The translations under genes were made by a program, and so were the position numbers. From Nemertoderma westbladi (Eukaryota > Xenacoelomorpha > Nemertodermatida > Nemertodermatidae), in the NCBI GenBank assembly GCA_032718475.1, contig JAUCBJ010002835.1, forward strand, positions 32,540 through 96,539: DNA of 64,000 nt, given 5' to 3'. Below the pieces are notes generated by a model. It saw only the letters and a list, made by a program, of their open reading frames with translations. It was not told where the DNA came from and did no database searches. Shown piece by piece: positions 1 through 11,900 of the stretch. How positions within the stretch are numbered: the first letter of the stretch is position 1; each line of letters starts with the position of its first letter.

Positions 1-683
1 AGGAAAAAAGTGGGGGAAATCCAAAACTATTTCGCAATTCATCCCAATCAAATTTTCTTCATTATACTTTTTACAAAGTTGCTAATTCCCCAAAAAACCG
101 TCTTAAAAATCTATGCGATCATGTTGCATTCCTTGGCAACGTGGATTTTAGTATTTTACATAGCAACCAAGAAGCTTGGAGCTAAGGTAGGCCTGCTAAG
201 GAGCTTGGTAAGATTGAGATATTTCCCATATTTTGTGAAAACAAACTTTACTCCAATGACTATCGATTAACTGAACTACAGTATACACTATTAGGCCTAC
301 ATACTGTAGTTACCAATTTAGTTTCCGAAGCAAAGGAAATTTGACAAATTATGTAACCATTTTTTGTTAAACTATCGAAATTGTCGGTTTAAGTATGCGC
401 GCGAAGCCAATTTTGAAAATCGGATGTGAATGGCTATTACAGATATAACATCAGAAGTCGGCCATCGTTAATAATAAATGAATTGGTTTATTAATATCAC
501 CTGGCAGGTGGCAGCAATACTCGAGCTGAATATTTATTTATTTGTACTTCCCTCCTGTTTCACTCTAACATCTTGAGGCCGGTAGGTCCGCTGTTAGAGA
601 TGGATATGCAACTTAAGACTGCCTGTTCAATAGAAGTGGATTAGGTGGGATAGTGAATGTCAGGGACAAGTCGCTGTACTGGT
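1..683. other. Intergenic, no gene recognised
   Basis: AT-rich sequence with only short open frames and no family resemblance that I can see. An 86-codon frame at 10-270 has no recognisable domain. Nothing else can be supported up to the ribozyme-like motif. Confidence 0.5.
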
Positions 684-731
684 TAGCGCTACTGATGAGG
701 CCTGATAGGGTGAAACGTACGTATAGCGCTG
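684..731 (+). ncRNA. Hammerhead-ribozyme-like motif
   Basis: The conserved hammerhead boxes are present in order. CTGATGA is at 692-698 and GAAA at 712-715. A very short stem III follows (716-717 with 720-721, closed by A715-U722), then A723 as the cleavage-site nucleotide. Stem I is an 8-bp helix between TAGCGCTA (684-691) and TAGCGCTG (724-731). Stem II (699-711) is weaker, with a G-U pair next to the core and a G-G mismatch. The tiny stem III resembles the minimal hammerheads known from Penelope-like elements, animal retrozymes and schistosome satellites. A Pol III B-box-like GGTTCAACCCC lies at 731-741 and an A-box-like stretch overlaps stem I, so a tRNA-derived SINE is an alternative or additional reading. 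Only one copy was seen. Confidence 0.55.
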
Positions 732-2311
732 GTTCAACCCCCGGTGACGCGCTTTCTCATTTTTTCAATTTCTGAACAAAACCATAATATTACATCGTTA
801 ATAATATCAACAATCAGTTAAATATAATCATATGCGAAATAACTTACGAAATAAATAAAACTTGCTGGAATACAGTAGTGTCGTAATTAAGTTATGCCAT
901 GACCCCCTCCCCATATTTTTATATTTTTAAGTCTTAATTAGATCGCATGAAATTAGTTTCCATCTCCCTCCTCCTTGCTGGGTGAGCCAGAACTTTGATT
1001 TTACTTTCATTCTTAGCTACAAGCGTTTGAAAAAGGTGTCTCCGTCAATATTACACCAGTCTTCAACCTTATAGTGATTTTCGGTTGGCCTACTTTTAGA
1101 AAGCTGGCTATGCAAAACAGTAACCCTAATAGGGCAACAAACGAGCTGTGAAAAACAATAATATTCGATTCTAGGGGAAACTTAGATGCGGCCATAGATC
1201 CTAGATACCAACTTAGAACCGCTGGTTGCGATTTGCAGGTGCGACCTTAGATCCTAGATTTGCGAAATTGTTAGCCTCAATAATATTTTTAATGTTTACG
1301 ACAGCAATTGAAGTTGAATCAATTTTCCTTGCTTTGATATAGACCCATTATTTATTTGTGTACGACAACTTTATAGGCCTACATGTTTATGTATTAATCA
1401 CCCCCCCCCCCCCCCCCCCCCTATTTAAATTTGAAAAATATGGCAGTTTTTGTATATTGTAATTTTTTAGAGATTTTACTTTACTATTGAAGGACAGGAC
1501 AGTGTTTGTGTTATATGTTTTCAGCTTTTCACCTTATGTAATATTATTAAACGATCCTATGCCTTTCTTTATTACTACAATAACTCTTCCGACAACATAC
1601 GTTTTATATACTGTGTAGTAATAATATGTATTATACTGTACGACCATTTGGTATCATCAATAAAGCTCCAGATGTCATATTCAGTTTGTATTGCATTGTC
1701 TGAGTTTAGGGTTGGGCTCTGGTAATAGCTTAATCTCTATAGGTTGTCAGTACAATTCCGTTTGGAGTAAGGAACTACAGTATGCAGCTAACTACAACTA
1801 CAGTATAATACCACACCATTGAAATCGTCTAATGATAATTTATGTCACAAAGTCATCCCATTGAACCCTCAACCATTCAGGCTTACAAACTTGTTATGCA
1901 TATTGAGTTGATTGTTATCAATAATTAAAACTCAAAGTCAGGCGTGCCTTTGCCTTGCCATTTACTGTTGATGTTACTGTGATATGAGTAGCCGCGCCGC
2001 TGTACTGGTAGTACAAATACATCTTGCTCATACTCATAACAGCATAAACTCATATCCGCATAAATATTATGACATACCGGCTGACAGGTATTACAGTATT
2101 ATTCTTAATTCCAAGGTCATTTCGTATAAATATACTGTAATATAAAGTTGTAAGTTACCGGTAGGCCTACTTGTTTTGAAGGATATATACAGCTCTATCC
2201 CAATATCCTATAGGCCTAACTGCTGAACTGTCAGACTGTATATCACTGTATCACTATATGTAATGCCTGAATGCTGGATTGCTGGCTGACTTATCAATCC
2301 ACAATCTGATA
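732..2311. other. Intergenic, upstream of MEAK7-like gene
   Basis: No coding family is recognisable. There is a run of 21 C at 1401-1421. The rest is AT-rich with scattered TAGGCCTAC words. The promoter and 5' UTR of the following gene must lie here, but no clear TATA box or splice pair decides a transcription start. Confidence 0.5.
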
Positions 2312-3721
2312 ATGGGACATTCTCAATCGTTATTGTCAAAAAAAGTAGTTGAACATGAAAATGTGTTTACAGCAGAAGAACTTCAACGTTTGAAATGTAA
2401 TTTTGATTCGATTGCAACATCATCCGATGAGTTGCCCGATAAATGTATTCCCTATGAGAAGTTTGTTGATAAATTTAGCGCTAATGCTGGCGGCATATTC
2501 GGTGGCTTTCTCAAACAGATCATTGTATGTCAGTCTCATCTCGCCCATGATTATAAAGAGCTGGTAGGTTTGGAATCAGCCGGTCATCATGGCCATTTCG
2601 TTAGCTGGTCCGCCTATATCATTACCGTCGCGAAACTCCTCAAACTCTCCTCAACCGAAACCTCAACCAAACTGTTACGCAACAGTGTTCGTTGTGAGGA
2701 AACCGGCGATGCCCTAAATCATTCCAGTTTACTCGACGTTGTAACACAAATAGTCGATGATAGCTACGAGATCTACAAAGATTGCGGGTTACTTAACCAC
2801 TGGGAAGTAACTTCCGATAAGAATTGTAGTAAAGGTTTGGCCGAGTTCATCCTCAAGCAGTTGGTAACTTCGGAGAACACAGATGTGGTAGACCTGAGTT
2901 TGGTTAACTGCGCCAACAGTTTCCTTCTTCAAACTCTAATAACCATTACGGTTGCCAAAGTGACGGACATGGGGGTTGCTAAGAATCCCTTACCTACATG
3001 CCAAGTTTATCGACCTGGTTTCTGGAAACAGGGATCTCTTCTAGACTTCCCTTCACTCTTGCTGCTGTCTTCATCCCTAGAATCAAAGTTTAACAAGAAT
3101 TGGCGTCTTTTATTCACCACTCGTTTTGATGGAGAGAGTTTTACTGGTCTACTGAAGCGCATCCAGAACCAGGGACCCACATTGCTGATCGTGCGAGACA
3201 CCCACGGCTGGGTATTCGGCGCCTTCGCCAGCAAACCCTGGCTCAGCCATCCCCAATTCCGCGGCGACGCCAACTGCTTCCTCTTCTCGCTGTCCCCGAC
3301 TACGGGGGTCTACAACGCGACCGGCTACAACGAGCACTACATGTACCTGGACCACGGACAGGAGACCCTCCCGAACGGACTCGGCTTGGGCGGCCAGTTC
3401 GAGTACTTCGGTTTCTGGTTGTCGTCCCATTTCGGTAGTGGACACTCCCGCTGTAACCCCACCAACACCACCTTCGGGAGTCCCCAACTCAGCAAAGATA
3501 CCTACTTCGATATAGAAGTTCTTGAGGTCTGGGCAGTTTCTGAGGAAGTTAAGCCAACCGAGGGCGCCCATGCCAGCGTTCTCGATAGCAACAAGGATAT
3601 TCAGGCTATCCTCGACATCGCAGGACGAAGTCGGGTCAGTGAAGGGTTCCGCCCCGAAGATCGGAAACATCCGGAGATCCATGAACCGGTTACCGGAGAT
3701 GCCGTCGCTTCACTCCACTAG
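2312..3721 (+). CDS. MEAK7: MEAK7-like TLDc-domain protein (intronless)
   Basis: 469-residue protein in one uninterrupted exon, close to the length of animal MEAK7/TLDC1 (about 456 aa). I start at the ATG at 2312 because it gives Met-Gly-His-Ser, a classic N-myristoylation start like that of MEAK7; upstream in-frame codons lack an ATG. The TLDc domain spans about residues 253-430: a block reading WRLLFTTRFDGESF, then LLIVRDTHGWVFGAFA, a FLFSLSP segment, an LGLGGQFEYFGFWL segment, and a closing FDIEVLEVWAV strand. The N-terminal 200 residues are the divergent helical part typical of MEAK7. In mammals the protein is lysosome-associated and acts in an alternative mTOR signalling branch; that role here is inference. 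Coding GC rises sharply around 3180-3480. No intron interrupts it, unlike the usual animal gene, so a retrogene or intron loss is possible. Confidence 0.85.
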   Translation: MGHSQSLLSKKVVEHENVFTAEELQRLKCNFDSIATSSDELPDKCIPYEKFVDKFSANAGGIFGGFLKQIIVCQSHLAHDYKELVGLESAGHHGHFVSWSAYIITVAKLLKLSSTETSTKLLRNSVRCEETGDALNHSSLLDVVTQIVDDSYEIYKDCGLLNHWEVTSDKNCSKGLAEFILKQLVTSENTDVVDLSLVNCANSFLLQTLITITVAKVTDMGVAKNPLPTCQVYRPGFWKQGSLLDFPSLLLLSSSLESKFNKNWRLLFTTRFDGESFTGLLKRIQNQGPTLLIVRDTHGWVFGAFASKPWLSHPQFRGDANCFLFSLSPTTGVYNATGYNEHYMYLDHGQETLPNGLGLGGQFEYFGFWLSSHFGSGHSRCNPTNTTFGSPQLSKDTYFDIEVLEVWAVSEEVKPTEGAHASVLDSNKDIQAILDIAGRSRVSEGFRPEDRKHPEIHEPVTGDAVASLH

Positions 3722-4068
3722 GCCCATCAATGTCTGTCTCGATCCATCATTAACCGCTAATTATACTTTGTTTACCCAGCAGTCACCTTAGGAACTCAGC
3801 AATAATAGGCTACATGTTGCGCTGTCTGCCTGTAATTGGTGGAGATTGTTTGTGCTAATTTATAGTTTCGTAAACAGTTCATCACTGAATGTCGGATTGA
3901 ATTCTTAATTAATTGTTGTAAAGTTATTAATAATTATTTATTCCAAAATTGTAACATCCTCTTACTCAACGCCGTTAGTATTAACAGCGAGTTGTTATTT
4001 AGCACTTTACAACTTTAGAGGACATTACAGCATTGTATTGGCCTGTACATTTAGTATTGTATTGGTGT
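3722..4068. other. 3' flank of MEAK7-like gene
   Basis: AT-rich, without any recognisable gene. Presumably contains the 3' UTR; I see no convincing canonical polyadenylation signal close to the stop codon. Confidence 0.4.
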
Positions 4069-4157
4069 TATTGTTTACGTGGTAACCCTGACGGCGTTAA
4101 GTAATGTCCACTAAGGGGACATTACTTAACGCCGTCATGGTTACCACGTAAACAATA
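4069..4157. repeat. Near-perfect 41-bp inverted repeat
   Basis: Left arm 4069-4109 and right arm 4117-4157 are reverse complements with a single mismatch (C in the left arm, A in the right) and a 7-nt spacer. A transcript of either strand would form a 41-bp hairpin. It may be a foldback transposon remnant or a palindromic rearrangement junction. No target duplication was recognised. Confidence 0.85.
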
Positions 4158-4431
4158 GGTGTAAATTTGCCTGACAGCCAGTTAGGCCTACTGCATTACC
4201 TACCGGTAGGCGGGGTATAGCTATTAATAACCAGTAGGGCCTAGCTATATTATTATAACATGGCTCCAAACGCCACCATAAATATAAGCTAACTTATTTA
4301 TAACATAATTTATGTAATTTTTACATTTATTTATACGGCAACTAATATAATTTGTGCAGTTTCTATCACTTATACCGGTAATATATATATACAATCATTT
4401 CGTAATGTTACAATTTTGGAATAAACTACAA

Positions 4432-4564
4432 ACATACTTGTTGCAAAGTACTTTACAGTGTTCTGATCATCGTGGCTTTATTTTCACTCACTCGAACGTT
4501 CGTTCGTGTAACAAAGCCACTCGGATCATCACACTGTAAAGTGCTACTTTACACACAAGTATGT
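4432..4564. repeat. Imperfect long inverted repeat (foldback element)
   Basis: The two halves fold on each other with about 50-60 bp of imperfect complementarity. The outer ends match (ACATACTTG against CAAGTATGT), the arms share a CTTTACAGTG/CACTGTAAAG block and a GTGGCTTT/AAAGCCAC block, and the centre contains GAACGTTC. It looks like a small foldback or MITE unit. It spans a spurious 61-codon frame. Confidence 0.7.
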
Positions 4565-5933
4565 AAATAGTTATTACTCTCTTATTAACTACACGCATTT
4601 TATTTTATAAGAAACATAATATACTATCCAAGAGCCCGTGGTCCATCTTAATTTTTTTCGATTTGATGGCTTAGTTCTTAAAAGTTTTTTAAATTGTTGT
4701 TTTGTTAGTGCGATGGGGGAGGGGGGGGGGGGGGGGGCTGGGCTTGATACAAATCCAATCTCGGCGAATTAATATCTCGCATCAATGTTAAATGATAAAT
4801 TAAGGTAACGTAAATGAGCATGTTACAGGTGCACGGCACGTTATTCTAACCAAAACAATAAACCAAAGTCATAAAGTCAATAGAACGTGTTATAGTTTTA
4901 TTTTGAGATTAATCATCAGTTATTTGCATCGATTTTCCTATAAAGAAGGATTGCTGATCGCGTCGAAAGCCCCCATCTGTACGTGTAATGTTCGTCCATC
5001 TACTTATACTCTGTAGTCACTTGCATTGTATTCTGAATTTTAGTTGCAGTAAATATGAATTCTATATTATTCTGTGTATATGAATTGGTTGAAATAATTA
5101 TAAGGGCTCTTGTTTTCCCTGATAGGGGGGACTTAATTTGTTTCGGGGTCAGTTTCTTTATATTGTTTCTTATAAAAAAAATGAGTGTATTAACTTACGA
5201 TTATCTATAATTTATCATTAACTGCAACTTCAATAAAGTTAATGGGAGTTTTAGAGTGAATCTCAATTCCGGAATTACAACGCCGACATTCATAATTGAT
5301 CATTCATAATATTGTTAATATCATAATTTTAATATTGTTTACGTACAGTAAATAATTTATTTGCTGCAGTTCTAAATTGTATTCGAACATCTAAAGATTA
5401 TTTGACGATAAACGTATTTACTATTAAAAGAATTCAAGTCTATTACTCAGTTCGTTGGATGAGGGTTGGTTCGCGTAGTTAGGGGAGTGTTGTTGTTTAG
5501 GCGTGAGGGGTCGGGGGGGGGGGGGGGGGGGGGGGTCTATGAGTTTGGCTTTCTTGTCACTTCGATACCGGTAGGAAACAATCTCTCGGATTTGTTCAGT
5601 AAAAAATTTGTTGTTTGAAATCTGTATCTTGGCATCCATCCTTCACGACATTGAATACTGGAAATGTATTGATGAAATAGATTCATCTATGTCAGTAAAC
5701 CTCCAGTTATAAATTTTAAATTCATCTTTATTATTTTATCTTACTAATATTTCAGCTGTGTAATGTCAACTACCTTGATAGTATAAAGATGGGATAGCAC
5801 AGATTTGGACCAAATTTTCAAAATTTCTGATTTTTTATTTTAAATTTATAACTTAAGCAGAATTTAATGAGGATTTTAAATCTGAAACGTCTAAGAGATG
5901 CTTTTTTAGTTCTCGAGTTTTCGCTGTCTGTCC
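4565..5933. other. Intergenic with poly(G) tracts and a dispersed repeat
   Basis: No gene recognised. It contains G17 at 4721-4737, G23 at 5513-5535 and a copy of the dispersed repeat described separately. The minus-strand frame across 5424-5639 is open only because the poly(G) run reads as polyproline. Confidence 0.5.
4820..4940 (+). repeat. Dispersed repeat family, copy a
   Basis: Shares with five other places in the window a core containing GGCACGTTATTCTAACC, then AACAATAAACCAAAG, CAATAGAAC, a TTTTATTTT block and finally a CAG(C/T)TGTTATTTGCG-like end. No coding capacity. It is probably a short non-autonomous element of about 120 bp. Confidence 0.65.
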
Positions 5934-8900
5934 GCCTGCCAGTACGTTCCTTAAACAGACCACTGACCACTACTACTACTATAATCGGCCTGCCAGTACG
6001 TTCCTTAAACAGACCACTAACTACTATAATCGGCCTGCCAGTATGTTCCTTAAACAGACCACTGACCACTACTACTACTATAATCGGCCTGCCAGTACGT
6101 TCCTTAAACAGACCCCTGACCACTACTACTATAATCGGCCTGCCAGTATGTTCCTTAAACAGACCCCTGACCACCACTACTATAATCGGCCTGCCAGTAT
6201 GTTCCTTAAACAGACCACTGACCACTACTACTATAATCGGCCTGCCAGTACGTTCCTTAAACAGACCACTGCCACTACTACTATAATCGGCCTGCCAGTA
6301 CGTTCCTTAAACAGACCACTGACCACTACTACTATAATCGGCCTGCCAGTATGTTCCTTAAACAGACCCTGACCACTACTACTATAATCGGCCTGCCAGT
6401 ATGTTCCTTAAACAGACCCCTGACCACTACTACTATAATCGGCCTGCCAGTATGTTCCTTAAACAGACCACTGACCACTACTACTATAATCGGCCTGCCA
6501 GTACGTTCCTTAAACAGACCACTGACCACTACTACTATAATCGGCCTGCCAGTACGTTCCTTAAACAGACCCCTGACCACTACTACTATAATCGGCCTGC
6601 CAGTATGTTCCTTAAACAGACCCCTGACCACTACTACTATAATCGGCCTGCCAGTATGTTCCTTAAACAGACCACTGACCACTACTACTATAATCGGCCT
6701 GCCAGTACGTTCCTTAAACAGACCACTGACCACTACTACTATAATCGGCCTGCCAGTACGTTCCTTAAACAGACCCCTGACCACTACTACTATAATCGGC
6801 CTGCCAGTATGTTCCTTAAACAGACCACTGACCACTACTACTATAATCGGCCTGCCAGTACGTTCCTTAAACAGACCACTGACCACTACTACTATAATCG
6901 GCCTGCCAGTACGTTCCTTAAACAGACCCCTGACCACTACTACTATAATCGGCCTGCCAGTATGTTCCTTAAACAGACCACTGACCACTACTACTATAAT
7001 CGGCCTGCCAGTATGTTCCTTAAACAGACCCCTGACCACTACTACTATAATCGGCCTGCCAGTATGTTCCTTAAACAGACCACTGACCACTACTACTATA
7101 ATCGGCCTGCCAGTACGTTCCTTAAACAGACCACTGACCACTACTACTATAATCGGCCTGCCAGTACGTTCCTTAAACAGACCCCTGACCACTACTACTA
7201 TAATCGGCCTGCCAGTATGTTCCTTAAACAGACCACTGACCACTACTACTACTATAATCGGCCTGCCAGTATGTTCCTTAAACAGACCACTGACCACTAC
7301 TACTATAATCGGCCTGCCAGTACGTTCCTTAAACAGACCACTGACCACTAACTACTATAATCGGCCTGCCAGTACGTTCCTTAAACAGACCACTGACCAC
7401 TAACTACTATAATCGGCCTGCCAGTATGTTCCTTAAACAGACCACCACTACTATAATCGGCCTGCCAGTATGTTCCTTAAACAGACCCCTGACCACTACT
7501 ACTATAATCGGCCTGCCAGTATGTTCCTTAAACAGACCACTGACCACCACTACTATAATCGGCCTACCAGTACGTTCCTTAAACAGACCACTGACCACCA
7601 CTACTATAATCGGCCTGCCAGTACGTTCCTTAAACAGACCCCTGACCACTACTACTATAATCGGCCTGCCAGTATGTTCCTTAAACAGACCACTGACCAC
7701 TACTACTATAATCGGCCTGCCAGTACGTTCCTTAAACAGACCACTGACCACTACTACTATAATCGGCCTGCCAGTACGTTCCTTAAACAGACCCCTGACC
7801 ACTACTACTATAATCGGCCTGCCAGTATGTTCCTTAAACAGACCACTGACCACTACTACTATAATCGGCCTGCCAGTATGTTCCTTAAACAGACCCCTGA
7901 CCACTACTACTATAATCGGCCTGCCAGTATGTTCCTTAAACAGACCACTGACCACTACTACTATAATCGGCCTGCCAGTACGTTCCTTAAACAGACCACT
8001 GACCACTACTACTATAATCGGCCTGCCAGTACGTTCCTTAAACAGACCCCTGACCACTACTACTATAATCGGCCTGCCAGTATGTTCCTTAAACAGACCA
8101 CTGACCACTACTACTACTATAATCGGCCTGCCAGTATGTTCCTTAAACAGACCACTGACCACTACTACTATAATCGGCCTGCCAGTACGTTCCTTAAACA
8201 GACCACTGACCACTAACTACTATAATCGGCCTGCCAGTACGTTCCTTAAACAGACCACTGACCACTAACTACTATAATCGGCCTGCCAGTATGTTCCTTA
8301 AACAGACCACCACTACTATAATCGGCCTGCCAGTATGTTCCTTAAACAGACCCCTGACCACTACTACTATAATCGGCCTGCCAGTATGTTCCTTAAACAG
8401 ACCACTGACCACCACTACTATAATCGGCCTACCAGTACGTTCCTTAAACAGACCACTGACCACCACTACTATAATCGGCCTGCCAGTACGTTCCTTAAAC
8501 AGACCCCTGACCACTACTACTATAATCGGCCTGCCAGTATGTTCCTTAAACAGACCACTGACCACTACTACTATAATCGGCCTGCCAGTACGTTCCTTAA
8601 ACAGACCACTGACCACTACTACTATAATCGGCCTGCCAGTACGTTCCTTAAACAGACCCCTGACCACTACTACTATAATCGGCCTGCCAGTATGTTCCTT
8701 AAACAGACCACTGACCACTACTACTATAATCGGCCTGCCAGTATGTTCCTTAAACAGACCACTGACCACTACTACTATAATCGGCCTGCCAGTACGTTCC
8801 TTAAACAGACCACTGACCACTAACTACTATAATCGGCCTGCCAGTACGTTCCTTAAACAGACCACTGACCACTAACTACTATAATCGGCCTGCCAGTATG

Positions 8901-11900
8901 TTCCTTAAACAGACCACCACTACTATAATCGGCCTGCCAGTATGTTCCTTAAACAGACCCCTGACCACTACTACTATAATCGGCCTGCCAGTATGTTCCT
9001 TAAACAGACCACTGACCACCACTACTATAATCGGCCTGCCAGTACGTTCCTTAAACAGACCACTGACCACCACTACTATAATCGGCCTGCCAGTACGTTC
9101 CTTAAACAGACCCCTGACCACTACTACTATAATCGGCCTGCCAGTATGTTCCTTAAACAGACCACTGACCACTACTACTACTATAATCGGCCTGCCAGTA
9201 TGTTCCTTAAACAGACCACTGACCACTACTACTATAATCGGCCTGCCAGTACGTTCCTTAAACAGACCACTGACCACTAACTACTATAATCGGCCTGCCA
9301 GTACGTTCCTTAAACAGACCACTGACCACTAACTACTATAATCGGCCTGCCAGTATGTTCCTTAAACAGACCACCACTACTATAATCGGCCTGCCAGTAT
9401 GTTCCTTAAACAGACCCCTGACCACTACTACTATAATCGGCCTGCCAGTATGTTCCTTAAACAGACCACTGACCACCACTACTATAATCGGCCTACCAGT
9501 ACGTTCCTTAAACAGACCACTGACCACCACTACTATAATCGGCCTGCCAGTACGTTCCTTAAACAGACCCCTGACCACTACTACTATAATCGGCCTGCCA
9601 GTATGTTCCTTAAACAGACCACTGACCACTACTACTATAATCGGCCTGCCAGTACGTTCCTTAAACAGACCCCTGACCACTACTACTATAATCGGCCTGC
9701 CAGTATGTTCCTTAAACAGACCCCTGACCACTACTACTATAATCGGCCTGCCAGTATGTTCCTTAAACAGACCACTGACCACTACTACTATAATCGGCCT
9801 GCCAGTATGTTCCTTAAACAGACCCCTGACCACTACTACTATAACCGGCCTGCCAGTACGTTCCTTAAACAGACCACTGACCACTAACTACTATAATCGG
9901 CCTGCCAGTGCGTTCCTTAAACAGACCACCACTACTATAATCGGCCTGCCAGTATGTTCCTTAAACAGACCCCTGACCACTACTACTATAATCGGCCTGC
10001 CAGTATGTTCCTTAAACAGACCACTGAACTATAATCGGCCTGCCAGTACGTTCCTTAAACAGACCCCTGACCACTACTACTATAATCGGCCTGCCAGTAT
10101 GTTCCTTAAACAGACCACTGACCACTACTACTATAATCGGCCTGCCAGTATGTTCCTTAAACAGACCACTGACCACTACTACTATAATCGGCCTGCCACT
10201 ATGTTCCTTAAACAGACCACTGACCACTACTACTATAATCGGCCTGCCAGTATGTTCCTTAAACAGACCCCTGACCACCACTACTATAATCGGCCTGCCA
10301 GTATGTTCCTTAAACAGACCACTGACCACTACTACTATAATCGGCCTGCCAGTACGTTTCTTAAACAGACCACTGACCACTAACTACTATAATCGGCCTG
10401 CCAGTACGTTCCTTAAACAGACCACCACTACTATAATCGGCCTGCTAGTATGTTCCTTAAACAGACCCCTGACCACTACTACTATAATCGGCCTGCCAGT
10501 ATGTTCCTTAAACAGACCACTGACCACCACTACTATAATCGGCCTGCTAGTATGTTCCTTAAACAGACCCCTGACCACTACTACTATAATCGGCCTGCCA
10601 GTATGTTCCTTAAACAGACCACTGACCACCACTACTATAATCGGCCTGCCAGTACGTTCCTTAAACAGACCACTGACCACCACTACTATAATCGGCCTGC
10701 CAGTACGTTCCTTAAACAGACCCCTGACCACCACTACTATAATCGGCCTGCCAGTATGTTCCTTAAACAGACCACTGACCACTACTACTATAATCGGCCT
10801 GCCAGTACGTTCCTTAAACAGACCACTGACCACTAACTACTATAATCGGCCTGCCAGTACGTTCCTTAAACAGACCACCACTACTATAATCGGCCTGCTA
10901 GTATGTTCCTTAAACAGACCCCTGACCACTACTACTATAATCGGCCTGCCAGTACGTTCCTTAAACAGACCACTGACCACTACTACTACTATAATCGGCC
11001 TGCCAGTATGTTCCTTAAACAGACCCCTGACCACTACTACTATAATCGGCCTGCCAGTATGTTCCTTAAACAGACCACTGACCACCACTACTATAATCGG
11101 CCTACCAGTACGTTCTTCCTTAAACAGACCACTGACCACCACTACTATAATCGGCCTGCCAGTACGTTCCTTAAACAGACCCCTGACCACTACTACTATA
11201 ATCGGCCTGCCGGTATGTTCCTTAAACAGACCACTGATCACTACTACTATAATCGGCCTGCCAGTACGTTCCTTAAACAGACCCCTGACCACTACTACTA
11301 TAATCGGCCTGCCAGTATGTTCCTTAAACAGACCCCTGACCACTACTACTATAATCGGCCTGCCAGTATGTTCCTTAAACAGACCACTGACCACTACTAC
11401 TATAATCGGCCTGCCAGTATGTTCCTTAAACAGACCCCTGACCACTACTACTATAACCGGCCTGCCAGTACGTTCCTTAAACAGACCACTGACCACTAAC
11501 TACTATAATCGGCCTGCCAGTGCGTTCCTTAAACAGACCACCACTACTATAATCGGCCTGCCAGTATGTTCCTTAAACAGACCCCTGACCACTACTACTA
11601 TAATCGGCCTGCCAGTATGTTCCTTAAACAGACCACTGAACTATAATCGGCCTGCCAGTACGTTCCTTAAACAGACCCCTGACCACTACTACTATAATCG
11701 GCCTGCCAGTATGTTCCTTAAACAGACCACTGACCACTACTACTATAATCGGCCTGCCAGTATGTTCCTTAAACAGACCACTGACCACTACTACTATAAT
11801 CGGCCTGCCACTATGTTCCTTAAACAGACCACTGACCACTACTACTATAATCGGCCTGCCAGTATGTTCCTTAAACAGACCCCTGACCACCACTACTATA

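Noticed and set aside
3007-3791. Antisense and alternate-frame ORFs over the MEAK7-like gene
   Set aside because: Shadows of the GC-rich TLDc coding sequence; the sense frame has the conserved domain.
5424-5639. Proline-rich minus-strand ORF
   Set aside because: It is open only because the 23-G tract reads as polyproline; no conserved domain.
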